A stretch of DNA of 64,000 bases from Lantana camara (lineage: Eukaryota; Streptophyta; Magnoliopsida; Lamiales; Verbenaceae), in the NCBI GenBank assembly GCA_037501455.1, contig CM074857.1, forward strand, positions 107,727,501 through 107,791,500, given 5' to 3'. This document shows positions 35,568 to 48,480 of this stretch, piece after piece. The translations under genes and the position numbers were made by a program. The notes under the pieces were generated by a model. It made no database searches and was not told the origin of the DNA. It worked only from the letters and a program-made list of their open reading frames with translations. Every line of letters starts with the position of its first letter. Position 1 is the stretch's first letter.

Positions 35568-36674
35568 TAGAACCCGCTCCTCAGGACTTTCTTGGCAAGG
35601 ATAGGCCCCCCAAAATGATTTCTACAGCTTCCACTTTGAATATGCTCGAGCGTCTCTTTGGCTTGCGAGGGCCTTAAACACCTCATTGGCGGGCCTTGAA
35701 AAGACTTCTTGACTAGTCTCCCCTCGGAGTCCAGAGGAAATCAAGGGGCCTTGTTCCTGATTTTCCGTGCCTCCACCTTGTCAATGGGACAAATGTCATC
35801 TTTGATAAATCTAAGTATCTCGTCGAGCCAACAGGGCTCGTGAGGATCGATCACAGCTATCACTTGTTTGGTGATCTTTTCCTTTATCAATGGCTTTTCA
35901 GTTCTAAAGAACGTGACAGAGCGCTCGTTGGTACCTTCCGGTGCTGAAGCAAATTTTGATAGAGTGTCAGCACGCTCGTTTTCTGCTCGTGGGACCTGGA
36001 GTAAGTGAAATTCCCTGAGTTTCCCAATGATCTCTCTTGCCATTTCCAAATACTGCACCATGGTGGTTTCTCGAGCCTCATAAGTTTCTTCGATCTGGCT
36101 CGCAATCAATTGTGAATCAACATAAGCGGTAATCCTGGAAGCTCCATTTTGAAAAGCAATTTTCAACCCTTGTAAGAGAGCTTCGTACTCCGCTTCGTTA
36201 TTGGTAACTTGGAAGTTCAATCTGATTGCGAAGTCTATTTCGATTCCATTAGGGTCTCTAAGGGTTACCCCTGCTCCTCCCCCTTGAGAGGTTGAGGAAC
36301 CATCCGTTTGCAGGATCCAAAGGCCCTGGTTGTCAAGGATCGTGGGCTCTAGCCCAAACCGCTCGGTTAATAAATCCGCAACTACTTGCGCTTGTATGGC
36401 TGCCCTGGGCTCCAAGCTTAAGTCAAAATTGCTTAATTTGATGACCCATTTTATCAGTCTCCCAGATACGTCTAGCTTAGACAAAACTTGTTTTAATGGC
36501 TGATCCGTGAGGACAGTGATTGAGTGTGCCTGGAAGTATGACCTTAATCTTCGTGATGCATTGATGAGGGCGAATGCAAACTTTTCGATTTCCAAATACT
36601 TCCTGTCAGCCCCTTGTAATGTTTTACTTAAATAGTAAATGGGCAAATGTTTACTCTCCCGTATGGCTACCAGG
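35568..36674 (-). pseudogene. Tat-2 RNase H end, archaeal-type RNase H and integrase start
   Basis: A frame of 301 residues (36646-35741) holds the end of the first RNase H (PIYYLSKTLQGADRKYLEIE, VLTDQPLKQVL) and a complete aRNH with all four catalytic acids visible: TDGSSTSQGGG, TNNEAEYEAL, YVDSQL and ENERADTLSKFA. The integrase zinc finger begins downstream (MRCLRPSQAKETLEHIQSG, 35686 onward) and is cut by the family B fragment at 35567. The upstream side is cut by the copia element at 36675. The aRNH itself shows no internal stop, so it is better preserved than that of Tat-1. Confidence 0.9.
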
Positions 36675-38923
36675 TGTTGGGATATATGCCCTGAAAATCC
36701 AATTATATTGTAAATATTTTGGATTAATAAAACTGAAATTATCGCAAGTTATGAGTATTTTACGAATTTAATAATTAATGACGTGTGATGGTATTTTTAT
36801 ATGAAATGTGTTTCATAGGAAAAGACTTTAAATACCAAAAGTCACGTGTCATTAAAGTTCTAGTCAGTATGATAAGAAAATGTTCTTATCGAGACTATAA
36901 TGTGTTATATAAGATGATTAGTCTTTCGTCATAGGGAAATGGAGTTTCCAATTATAACACATTGATGATTTTCAATGAGATTGGAAACATCGAACTGGAC
37001 CACTGAGAATGTTCATTTTATACTGCTATCAAAAATGAACAAAATCTCGAAAGCATTAGACTCTTAATCCTGATAGTATTTCGACTTTAGGCATGTAGTG
37101 TTAATCATTGTGATGTACTCAGAAGTGAGGTCTCGGTAACGGGTGGCCAAAATACTTTGTACGTTCGGTGATTGCATGAAATGTGCTAGAGAGAAATATT
37201 AATCAAGGAATCTGTAGCCTTGCTGGAAGGTTTAAAGATACCCCTGAAATAGATTTGCAAAAAGTTCGAATTAAAACTTTGGCCAAAGTACTTCGTGTGT
37301 TCGTCACCGAAGTTGTATGTTGAATGTGTTTCACATACAGGGAATTTGAACTTAAGGCGAATCAAGAAATTTCAGATTGGAAGTGAAAAATAAATGATAG
37401 TAGTATTGATTTATTTTTCATGGATATCTGTACAGAGGAGTAAAATGCAAAATTATTCTAGATTGAGAAATTCGTGAATAATTTAATTAATTTTAGAGTT
37501 TAACAATATTTATTTAGTGGAATTAAATATTGTTAAACGGTAATCAATTATTGTCATGGGATGATAATAGATTGACCCGTTTGGAGCTAAGATTAATTAG
37601 TCCTGCAGGTCCCCCCGCAAGCCCCAACGAAGATCAAAGAGAAAATATTAAAAGGAGAGAGAGAAATGATTTTTCAAAGTGTTTGAAAATAGCCAAGTAA
37701 TTTATTTTGAGAAAATAAATTAAATTCCAAAGAGTAGGAAATGCCCGAAATTTTATTTTGGAGAAAATAAAATTTTTCAAAAAAAAAAAAAAAGGTTTTT
37801 TTTTGCTGACGTGGCATGCCACGTCAGCGGGTCAGCGCCGCGTGGCGCTGACTGGGCGCCAAGTGGCACGCCGCGTGGACGGCCAGGATCGCGCCAGGTC
37901 ACGCGGGTCAACGGTCCGGATCAAGGGTTGCAACGGACCGGGTCAGGACGCGGGTCCGGGTTCGGGTCGGATAGGGTCGGTCAAGGTTTGACCGACCCGG
38001 ACACGTGGCGCTGCTGGAGTCCAGCTTGAACCGACCGGTTCATCCCTGAACCGGTCTGAACCGCGAACCGCCGGTCGGACCGGACCGGTTCGCCACGTGG
38101 CAGCTGCTCGCGCTGGCGTGCCTCTCACACGCGCCAAACGCACAGCCGCCACACGGGCGGCGCGTGCGGGCTCCGTTCCGCGCGTGCCAGGCGATGTTGG
38201 CCTCGTGACGGCGTGGGCTGCTGCGTGGAGTCCTCGGATTTGCTGAACTGGGCGGCTAAGGACGCGTGGCAGCCTTTTTTCCTGCGCTTGGACGATTTTA
38301 CCCTCAAATCATGGGTATATTTAGGGCTGCCATTTTTTGTTCAAAAATCAGAATTTTTGCAATTCAATTTTGAAATGTTTTGGCAGCTTCAAAAGGCCTC
38401 TCGGCTTCTCTTTTTTTTTTTGAATTAATTAATCTTTAATTAGATTAATTAATTACTTAATTAGGTGGTTATATAATTAATATATAATCCACTTAATTAT
38501 TAGAAAATAGGGATTTTCAGGTTTTAGAAAAAAGGGTTTTTCTGAAAAATATTTTCTCAAAGTATTTAGGGAAATACTGCCGGAGCCCACACTCCAATTT
38601 CTTAATCGGGGATATTGCGGGGAAGCTCTGCCGGTTTCACGAGAAGATATCGAGGTGCTGGAAAAGTGCCGTTGATAGCCAATTTTGCAGTACGGTAATA
38701 CTGTTGTGCTGCCAAAATTATTATTTGCATATTATGATTATATGCTAGATGATTTAAAATTATGTTATCGATGCCTGCATATATTAGAGTTATGCTGCCC
38801 GATTTATTCCGCTGCTTTATTAAAATGTTTTGGAAATATTTTGATAACGAGGTTATGGCGAAATTTTTTGAAATATTCCGCTGTACCGTCACTCTGACTC
38901 GGGCCCGCCACATAACACCAACA
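36675..38923 (+). mobile_element. 5' LTR of the copia element, 2249 bp
   Basis: Starts TGTTGGGATATATG and ends ACACCAACA. It contains a GC-rich dyad-rich block (37805-38260) and a TATA-like TATATTTAGG near 38315. Against the 3' LTR it has an extra 98-bp stretch (about 37229-37326). Open frames in the GC-rich block are not genes. Confidence 0.93.
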
Positions 38924-38925
38924 AC

Positions 38926-38937
38926 TGGTATCAGAGC
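38926..38937 (+). other. Primer-binding site of the copia element
   Basis: TGGTATCAGAGC, complementary to the 3' end of initiator methionine tRNA, two bases behind the 5' LTR. Confidence 0.93.
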
Positions 38938-40051
38938 CTGACTCTGATTATATACTGGCATTGATAAAGCATAAGATGCATAATTTTAAATCTGATACTG
39001 TGCACGTAAATTCTGTCAAAGAAGGCTGGGTTTTAAGTGGGACCGTTGTGACCCCTCCAGTGTTTCTGGGAGTTTGCGTGGAATGGTAATTCTCTGGGAA
39101 TTGATTTCAATAATCTTCCTGGCTAATTACCGAATCAGTAAATATGATTTAAATTATGTGATAATTTAAAACATATTTATTTAAGGGGCCATAAAAAATT
39201 TAAAGCGTGATAATTATGTGATAATTATTTGCAAGCATGCTTTTAATTTTAAAAATGGCATGATAATATGTGATATTATGTTGTTTCAATTTTGCATGAT
39301 TTATTTAATGTGATTAGATAAATATTATTTAATAGAGATTAAATACGATGCATAATTGGATTAATATTTTTTGGCCTAAATTAATAGAGAGTTATTAAAG
39401 CCTTAAAATATTATTAGGATTATTTAATAATCCTAGTGGGAGCTTATTAATTAGATTAATTACTTCCAAAATTAATAAGACGCCAAAAGTGATTATTTAA
39501 TAATCAAAGATAATCCACAAATTTTATAAAATTCAAGTGGGAGCGAGATGAAAAGAGTTGGATTCTCACGGCCTCCATTACCCGTCTATAGTATAGTGGA
39601 TATATACTACTCCCTTCGGCGGGTATGTATTCGCGGTATACAAGATTAGGCTTCTACGGATAGAATGAAATACGGGGAAAGTCAGCTCGACCACGCCTCC
39701 GTGGAGTGTCTGATCTACTCGTACGAATTTCTAGGTAATGGTATACGCTTGACTAAGTAATGTATTAACCTCCCTTCGGAGCTATGTTACATTCACTTAG
39801 AGGCCAAAGGTGAACGTGGTGGATTAACATAGTTTGGTAAGAGTTACCTAGATGGCATGTTAATTAAGATTAATACTTGCTTTTCTAAGCGGTTTTCGAC
39901 CTCGCTTCCGGGGAGCCAACTGCGGTTGGATAAGTCACCATTGTGTAAACCAAAACTGCTTACGTGGATTTCATTTATTGGTTAGACGCAAAAGATGTAA
40001 AATACAGAATCATAACTTGCATTTTTTAAAAAATATTTCAGTTTTAAAGCA

Positions 40052-43000
40052 ATGACGACCGCTAGCCCGCTTCAATCGATCCTAAGGGAAAATAGGCTTG
40101 AAGGGTCTAACTATGCTGACTGGAAAATGAATCTTGACATCGTGCTTGGTCACGAGAATCTGAAACAAGTGCTCACTGAACCTTGTCCGGGGGTACCGGA
40201 AACTACAGCCAATCAGGATATGAGAAATGCTTATGCCAATTGGATCAAGTCCAATGATTTGGCTAGGTCTTATATCCTGGCATCTGTCTCCAATGTTCTC
40301 AAGCATCAAATGTATGAGATGCCAACTGCTAGGAACATGATGGATCATCTCCATCAAATGTTTGGAGGGCAGAATCAAGCCAAGAGGCTCGAACTGATGC
40401 GAAGGCTGTTAGTTACCAAGATGTCTGAGGGATCACCTGTTCAGGATCATGTTATGAACATGATGGCTTGCCTGAACGAAATTGAAAGCCTTGGTGCTAA
40501 ATTTGATGATCTCAGCAAGCAGGATATGATCCTATGCTCTCTGCCAAAGTCGTTTGACACATTCAGGCAAAATTATTTTATGAACAAATTGGATTTTTCT
40601 CAGCCTGAATTGATGAACGAACTTAAAGTGGCGGAGGGAGTGATGAAAGCTAAGGGAACTGTTCTCCTGGCATAGGCATCGACTTCCACGGCTCCAAAGG
40701 CCAACAAGTGGAAAAAGGGAAAAGGAAAGGTTCCCAATCCCAAGAAAAAGGTTCAGAAGAAGAAAGGCAAACCCAGCAAGGGAAAATGTTTCCACTGCGG
40801 AGAGAATGGGCACTGGAAGAGGAATTGTCCAAAATACTTAGCAAGTCTTCCTGCTAAGCCATCTGGACAAGGTATATCGATATCTTGTTTAATTGAATTA
40901 TGTTTAGTTGGAAGTCCACCAGATTCCTGGTGTGTGGACTCGGGTTCAACTAATCATATTTGCAATTCGTTGCAGGGGTTCAAGCTAACCAGAAAGCTTG
41001 AAGATGGCGAGATGCAACTACTGCTTGGGGATAATACAAGTATATCTGTATTAGCAGTAGGGACTGTAAATTTATATTTTGGTGATAGGGTTTTGGTACT
41101 AAAAGACATTCTGTACATACCGTGTGTTCGCAGAAATTTAATTTCTGTGGGTTGTTTAATAAATAATGGTTTCAGTGTTTGTTTTGAACAAAACTTTACC
41201 ATTAAGCAAAATAAAAGGTTTATTTGCTCTGGCACGGTAAAAGATGGTCTTTTCTTGTTATACCCCGATAAAAACCCTAATTCCGAACTTAACACTATTA
41301 CGCTTGACTTACCATCCAAAAGAAAAACTCCTATGCCTAACGAGGCGTACAAGTGGCATTTACGTCTTGGTCATATTAATCCAAAAAGGATCCAAAGACT
41401 AATTTCAGACAAATTGTTGAGTCCCTTAGACTTAACAGAACTACCAGTCTGTGAATCCTGCTTGGAAGGTAAAATGACCAAGAGATCTTTTAAATCGAAA
41501 GGTAATCGAGCCACAGAATTGCTTGAGTTAATTCATACGGATGTGTGTGGTCCTATGAGTATTCAAGTAAGAGGAGGTTTTGAGTATTTCATCACTTTTA
41601 CGGATGATTACTCCAGATATGGATACGTTTATTTGATGAGATATAAGTCTGAATCTTTTGAAAAGTTCAAAGAATTCAAGGCTAAAGTTGAAAATCAAAC
41701 CGGAAAACGTATCAAGTCACTTCGATCAGATCGTGGTGGTGAGTATCTGTCTACAGAGTTTCTAGAATTTCTCACTGCAAATGGGATTAGATCTCAATTA
41801 TCTGCACCGGGTACACCCCAGCAGAACGGTGTTGCAGAAAGGAGAAATAGGACTCTGATGGAAATGGTAAGATCTATGATGAGTCATGCTACCCTACCAA
41901 GTTCGTTTTGGGGCTTTGCACTCGAAACGACAGCACACATATTAAACCTTGTTCCATCCAAGTCGGTTCCTAAAACACCAATGGAACTGTGGCGAGGGCG
42001 AAAGCCCAGTGTCTCCTATCTTCGGATATGGGGAACCCCAGCTCATGTGTTAAGGAAGGATCCTGACAAGTTGGAATCAAGAACAGAGATTTGCTTGTTC
42101 ATAGGTTATCCTAAAGGAACAAGAGGTGGTACATTTTACGATCCGAGCGATCACAAAGTGTTTGTGAGCACCAATGCCAAATATCTTGAAGATGATTTCG
42201 TAAATGACCACAAGGGTAGAAGCAAAATTGTGTTAGAAGAAATGACAACATCAGATTCTGAATTCCAAGAACCCGTAGTAACTGAAAATGTGTTAGATAC
42301 ATATGATGTAGCAGATACAACATATGATGTAGGGACGAGTACACAGCAGCCTCGTCGTAGTGGGAGGATTGTCAGGGCACCTGACAGATACCTAGGATTA
42401 ACCCAAGTGGTTGAATCTGACGTATCTGATCCTGTCACATATGATGAAGCTATAAAAGATATAGACGCTGACCGTTGGGTCAGAGCCATGGAATCTGAAT
42501 TAGATTCAATGTATTCCAATAAAGTCTGGGAACTTGTAGAGGCGCCTGAGGGTATTAAACCTATTGGATGCAAATGGGTCTACAAGAGAAAAAGGGGAAT
42601 AGATGGAAAGGTTGAGACCTTTAAAGCAAGGCTTGTGGCAAAGGGTTATACCCAGAAAGAAGGTATCGATTATGACGAAACCTTCTCGCCTGTAGCAATG
42701 CTTAAGTCCATAAGAATTCTCCTATCCATTGCTGCTCATTATGATTATGAGATTTGGCAAATGGATGTAAAGACTGCCTTCTTGAATGGGCACCTTCAAG
42801 AAGAAATATACATGGCTCAGCCTGAAGGCTTTATTGCCAGAAATCAGGAGCATATGGTATGCAAGCTTGATAGATCAATTTATGGTCTTAAGCAAGCGTC
42901 TAGGTCATGGAACATCAGATTTAATGAGGTAATTAAATCCTTTGGATTTATGCAATTGCCTGATGAACCATGTGTGTACAAGAGACATCATGATAGTGTT

Positions 43001-44006
43001 GTAACATTTTTAGTTCTATATGTTGACGATATTCTGCTCATTGGGAATGACACAGGAATATTGTCAGCAGTTAAGATTTGGTTGTCAAACCAGTTTGACA
43101 TGAAAGACCTAGGTGAAGCCAGTTATATTCTAGGAATCAGACTTTGTCGTGTTCATAAGAATAAGATGATTGATTTATCACAAGCAGCGTATATAGATAA
43201 GATGCTGGCAAGATATAATATGGCGAATTCCAAAAAAGGTTCATTACCTTTCAGACATGGAGTTCATCTGTCTCGGGATCAGTGTCCTAAGAACCCAGAA
43301 GAGACAGAAGAAATGAAAGATGTTCCATATGCTTCGGCAGTCGGAAGCCTCATGTATGCCATGTTATGTACTAGGCCAGATATCTGTTATGCTGTAGGTC
43401 TAGTCAGCAGATATCAGTCAAACCCTGGACCCCAACACTGGATAGCTGTAAAGCATATATTGAAGTACTTGAGAAGGACTCGAGATTATATGCTTGTCTA
43501 TCGCAGTGATGAGCTCATTCCTATAGGGTACACAGATTCGGATTTTCAATCTGATTTGGATTCTAGGCGTTCGACGTCTGGATACGTGTTTACTCTAGGA
43601 GGAGCAGCCGTAAGTTGGAGGAGTATTAAGCAATCTTGCATTGCTGACTCCACCATGGAATCCGAATACGTGGCAGCTTCGGAAGCAGCCAAAGAGGCGT
43701 ATTGGTTCCGGAATTTTCTAATGGATCTAGAAGGTCATCAAGGACGGACTTACGCCGATCACATTGTACTGTGACAATGCTGGGGCGGTGGCCAACTCCA
43801 AGGAACCTCGAAGTCATAAACGTGCCAAGCACATCGAGAGGAAGTTTCACATTATACGTGATTATGTGGAACGTGGAGAAGTGGCAGTGGTGAAAATTGG
43901 CTCAGTAAATAATCTGGCAGATCCCTTCACTAAAACTTTGGCGCAAAAGAGTTTTGATACTCATGTAGAAGGGATGGGTCTTAGATATGTAGCCAATTGG
44001 ATTTAG
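40052..44006 (+). pseudogene. gag-pol: Copia gag-pol polyprotein, one stop and one frameshift
   Basis: Start ATG at 40052 (MTTASPLQSILRENRLEGSN). Gag runs to a TAG at 40673, and the same frame then continues through a CCHC zinc knuckle ([14 protein letters not shown], near 40790), protease ([11 protein letters not shown], near 40930), integrase zinc finger (WHLRLGH and CESCLEGK, 41350-41480), integrase core ([27 protein letters not shown]), reverse transcriptase (about 42520-43150, catalytic [11 protein letters not shown] near 43020) and RNase H ([10 protein letters not shown]). The frame shifts near 43755; the RNase H end ([26 protein letters not shown]) reads to a stop at 44006. Only two lesions in 3.9 kb make it recent. 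The copia family normally uses one long frame, so the TAG is probably a mutation. Confidence 0.93.
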
Positions 44007-44020
44007 GGCAAGTGGGAGAT
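44006..44020 (+). other. Polypurine tract of the copia element
   Basis: GGGCAAGTGGGAGAT lies immediately ahead of the 3' LTR start at 44021, a typical copia arrangement. Confidence 0.9.
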
Positions 44021-46241
44021 TGTTGGGATATATGCCCTGAAAATCCAATTATATTGTAAATATTTTGGATTAATAAAACTGAAATTATCGCAAGTTATGA
44101 GTATTTTACGAATTTAATAATTAATGACGTGTGATGGTATTTTTATATAAAATGTGTTTCATAGGAAAAGACTTTAAATACCAAAAGTCACGTGCCATTA
44201 AAGTTCTAGTCAGTATGATAAGAAAATGTTCTTATCGAGACTATAATGTGTTATATAAGATGATTAGTCTTTCGTCATAGGGAAATGGAGTTTTCAATTG
44301 TAACACATTGATGATTTTCAATGAGATTGGAAACATCGAACTGGACCACTGAGAATGTTCATTTTATACTGCTATCTAAAATGAACAAAATCTCGGAAGC
44401 ATTAGGCTCTTAATCCTGATAGTATTTCGACTTTAGGCATGTAGTGTTAATCACTGTGATGTACTCAGAAGTGAGGTCTCGGTAACGGGTGGCCAAAATA
44501 CTTTGTACGTTCGGTGATTGCATGAAATGTGCTAGAGAGAAATATTAATCAAGGAATCTGTAGCCTTGCTGGTGAATGTGTTTCACATACAGGAAATTTG
44601 AACTTAAGGCGAATCAAGAAATTTCAGATTGGAAGTGAAAAATAAATGATAGTAGTATTGATTTATTTTTCATGGATATCTGTACAGAGGAGTAAAATAC
44701 AAAATTATTCTAGATCGAGAAATTCGTGAATAATTTAATTAATTTTAGAGTTCAACAATATTTATTTAGTGGAATTAAATATTGTTAAACGGTAATCAAT
44801 TATTGTCATGGGATGATAATAGATTGACCCGTTTGGAGCTAAGATTAATTAGTCCTGCAGGTCCCCCCCCCAAGCCCCAACGAAGATCAAAGAGAAAATA
44901 TTAAAAGGAGAGAGAGAAACGATTTTTCAAAGTGTTTGAAAATAGCCAAGTAATTTATTTTGAGAAAATAAATTAAATTCCAAAGAGTTGGAAATGCCCG
45001 AAATTTTATTTTGGAGAAAATAAAATTTTTCAAAAAAAAAAGGTTTTTTTTTTGCTGACGTGGCAGCTGACGTGGCATGCCACGTCAGCTGGTCAGCGCC
45101 GCGTGGTGCTGACTGGGCACCAAGTGGCACGTCGCGTGGACGGCTAGGATCGCGCCAAGTGGCACGCCGCGTGGACGGCCAGGATCGCGCCAAGTCACGC
45201 GGGTCAACGGTCCGGATCAAGGGTTGAAACGGACCGGGTCAGGACGCGGGTCCGGGTTCGGGTCGGATAGGGTCGGTCAAGGTTTGACCGACCCGAACAC
45301 GTGGACGAATGGGATTTGGACACGTGGCGCTGCTGGAGTCCAGCTTGAACCGACCGGTTCATCCCTGAACCGGTCTGAACCGCGAACCGCCGATCGGACC
45401 GGACCGGTTCGCCACGTGGCAGCTGCTCGCACTGGCGTGCCTCTCACACGCGCCAAACGCACAGCCGCCACACGGGCGGCGCGTGCGGGCTCCGTTCCGC
45501 GCGTGCCAGGCGGCGTTGGCCTCGTGACGGTGTGGGCTGCTGCGTGGCGTCCTCGGATTTGCTGAACTGGGCGGCTAAGGACGCGTGGCAGCCGTTTTTC
45601 CTGCGCTTGGACGATTTTACCCTCTAATCATGGGTATATATAGGGCTGCCATTTTTTGTTCAAAAATCAGAATTTTTGCAATTCAATTTTGAAATGTTTT
45701 GGCAGCTTCAAAAGGCCTCTCGGCTTCTCTCTTTTTTTTGAATTAATTAATCTTTAATTAGATTAATTAATTACTTAATTAGGTGGTTATATAATTAATA
45801 TATAATCCACTTAATTATTAGAAAATAGGGATTTTCAGGTTTTAGAAAAAAGGGTTTTTCTGAAAAATATTTTCTCAAAGTATTTAGGGAAATACTGCCG
45901 GAGCCCACACTCCAATTTCTTAATCGGGGATATTGCGGGGAAGCTCTGCCGGTTTCACGAGAAGATATCGAGGTGCTGGAAAAGTGCCGTTGATAGCCAA
46001 TTTTGCAGTACGGTAATACTGTTGTGCTGCCAAAATTATTATTTGCATATTATGATTATATGCTAGATGATTTAAAATTATGTTATCGATGCCTGTATAT
46101 ATTAGAGTTATGATGCCCGATTTATTCCGCTGCTTTATTAAAATGTTTTGGAAATATTTTGATAACGAGGTTATGGCGAAATTTTTTGAAATATTCCGCT
46201 GTACAGTCACTCTGACTCGGGCCCGCCACGTAACACCAACA
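44021..46241 (+). mobile_element. 3' LTR of the copia element, 2221 bp
   Basis: Nearly identical to the 5' LTR base by base but with several indels: loss of a 98-bp stretch near 44572, a second GACGTGGCAGCT copy near 45057, a duplicated block of about 40-55 bp around 45115-45195, and an added segment near 45300. TATATATAGG near 45635 may be the TATA box. Confidence 0.93.
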
Positions 46242-46902
46242 CCAGGACTGCGCTCGTGGCTTCGGTGGAGACGGAGAGATACATAAATAACCTTTCACTA
46301 TCTATTGGCTTTTTCAAGAGTGGTGCGCTCAAAAGGTAAGCTTTCATGTCTTGTAACGCTTTCTCACATTCCTCAGTCCAAGCAAAATTTCGAGCATTGC
46401 ATAGAATTTTGAAGAAAGAGAGGTTCCTGTCTGCTAAGCGTGAGATAAACCTGTTCAAAGAGATTATTTTCCCTACCAACACCTGTACTTCCCTAAGGTT
46501 ACGAGGGGAAGGGATGTCCAAAATGGCCTTGATTTTTTCCGGATTAGCTTCAATCCCCCGTTGGCTGACCATGTAGCCCAAGAACTTTCCCCCTCGTACT
46601 TCGAAAGTACATTTTGGGGGATTTAACTTCATGTCGTACTGCCGCAGGATGGCAAATGTGCGCTTAAGATCCTCAAGGTGTAAGCCCTGGCGCTCGCCCT
46701 TAACAATCATGTCGTCCACGTATACCTCCATGGACCCTCCAATTTCTTTCTCAAACATCCTGTTAACAAGGGGTTGGTAGGTGGCCCCCACGTTCTTGAG
46801 CCCAAAAGGCATGACTAAGAAGCAGTATACCCCCAAGTGGACAACAAATGAGGTTTTTGGCCGGTCCTCAGGGGCCATGAAAATTTGATAATACCCTTGA
46901 AG
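46242..46902 (-). pseudogene. pol: Tat-2 reverse transcriptase C-terminal part and RNase H start
   Basis: Continuous frame from QGYYQIFMAPEDRPKTSF through MPFGLKNVGATYQ, the catalytic VYVDDMIVKGE, FLGYMVSQRGIEANPEK and the connection (LNRFISRLADRNLSFFKIL) to the RNase H start (LFMYLSVSTEATSAVLV). It is cut on one side by the copia element and on the other by family B copy B2. The reading frame extended upstream to 46974 uses family B sequence and is not an element protein. No stop occurs inside this part. Confidence 0.9.
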
Positions 46903-48480
46903 TGTTAGGAATAGTGCCCTAGAAAGCCGATTGTATGTCCGCTTTGTGCTTTTCCTTATTGTAATCACAGACAATCTTTGAATAAAATAACGAATTGAGG
47001 CAACACTTCTTTATATGCTCTTGTTTGGTATGCGTTTACATTAGTTGTGCATGTATGAGAACTCCCCTAATCCTGATGACTTTAGGACTCTACCATTTAG
47101 GTGAAATGGTTCATGAAACGAGCCCTATATCACATAAGTCATGATTAGTAAAATACTCCAAGCCGATGAGTCCTACAGACAGTGGGAGTGTCAACCTGAC
47201 TCCTCTAAGGCTTACTTGTGGGATCACGCCCTTAAGAAGGACCACCTTGTTTCATGGAGGAGCAAAGTGTATAGTTGATACATGCGTGATACATGAGGGT
47301 GCTTATTTCCATAAGTAAGTTCACTGAGGTGCCCCGTGTGAGAAGATTCCTAAATGGGAAAGGAAGTTTCTATTTCAGGAAATGGAAACTTCTAGATTAG
47401 GAAATATCTCACGAGTCATTAATGTTACGAATAGTGCCCTAGAAAGCCGATTAGTCATAATCCGTTTTGGGACTTACCTAGTATCACATACAATCTTTGA
47501 ATAATATACGAATGATTAATATCACAGGCAAACACTTCTTTATATGCTCTTGTTTGGTATGCGTTTACTTTAGCTGTGTATGTATGAGAACTCCCCTAAT
47601 CCTGATGACTTTAGGACTCTACCATTTAGGTGAAATGGTTCATGAAACGAGCCCTATTTCACATAAGTCATGATTAGTAAAATACTCCAAGCCGATGAGT
47701 CCTACAGACAGTGGGAGTGTCAACCTGACTCCTCTAAGGCTTGCTTGTGGGATCACGCCCTTAAGAAGGACCACCTTGTTTCATGGAGGTGCAAAGTGTA
47801 TAGTTGATACATGCGTGATACATGAGGGTGCTTATTTCCATAAGTAAGTTCACTGAGGTGCCCCGTGTGAGAAGATTCCTAAATGGGAAAGGAGGTTTCT
47901 ATTTCAGGAAATGGAAACTTCTAGATTAGGAAATATCTCACGAGTCATTGATGTTACGAATAGTGCCCTAGAAAGCCGATTAGTCATAATCCGTTTTGGG
48001 ACTTACCTAGTATCACAGACAATCTTTGAATAATATACGAATGATTAATATCACAGGCAAACACTTCTTTATATGCTCTTGTTTGGTATGCGTTTACTTT
48101 AGCTGTGCATGTATTAGAACTCCCCTAATCCTGATGACTTTAGGACTCTACCATTTAGGTGAAATGGTTCATGAAACGAGCCCTATTTCACATAAGTCAT
48201 GATTAGTAAAATACTCCAAGCTGATGAGTCCTACAGACAGTGGGAGTGTCAACCTGACTCCTCTAAGGCTTGCTTGTGGGATCATGCCCTTAAGAAGGAC
48301 CATCTTGTTTCATGGAGGTGTAAAGTGTATAGTTGATTCGTGCGTGATACATGAGGGTGCTTACTTCAATAAGTAAGTTCACTGAGGTGCCCCGTGTGAG
48401 AAGATTCCTAAATGGGAAAGGAAGTTTCTATTTCAGGAAATGGAAACTTCTAGATTATGAAATATCTCACCAGTCATTGA
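46903..48480 (+). repeat. Three tandem copies of the family B front part
   Basis: Units start at 46903, 47423 and 47952 (TGTTA[GC]GAATAGTGCCC), with periods of 520, 529 and 529 bp. Copies 2 and 3 share changes not in copy 1 (for example AGTCATAATCCGTTTTGGGA), so they arose from one another. Confidence 0.92.

Larger units (their letters stand above)
36675..46241 (+). mobile_element. Complete Ty1/copia retrotransposon, 9567 bp
   Basis: Two LTRs (36675-38923, 44021-46241), a TGGTATCAGAGC primer-binding site, one gag-pol region in copia order (protease, integrase, reverse transcriptase, RNase H), a polypurine tract, and the exact 5-bp target duplication CCAGG (36670-36674, 46242-46246). Removing it rejoins the Tat-2 RNase H. 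The 5' leader (38939-40051) is non-coding and AT-rich. The finer lineage within copia is not assigned; the 2.2-kb LTRs are long for the group. Confidence 0.95.

Noticed and set aside
37758..38307. Arg/Gly-rich open frames in the copia LTRs (also 44927-45565)
   Set aside because: Repeated in both LTRs on both strands, and explained by the GC-rich palindrome block.
46903..46974. Extended N-terminus of the Tat-2 reverse transcriptase frame
   Set aside because: These codons come from the inserted family B element, so the apparent start is a fusion artefact. The same family B sequence gives a similar frame at 55886.
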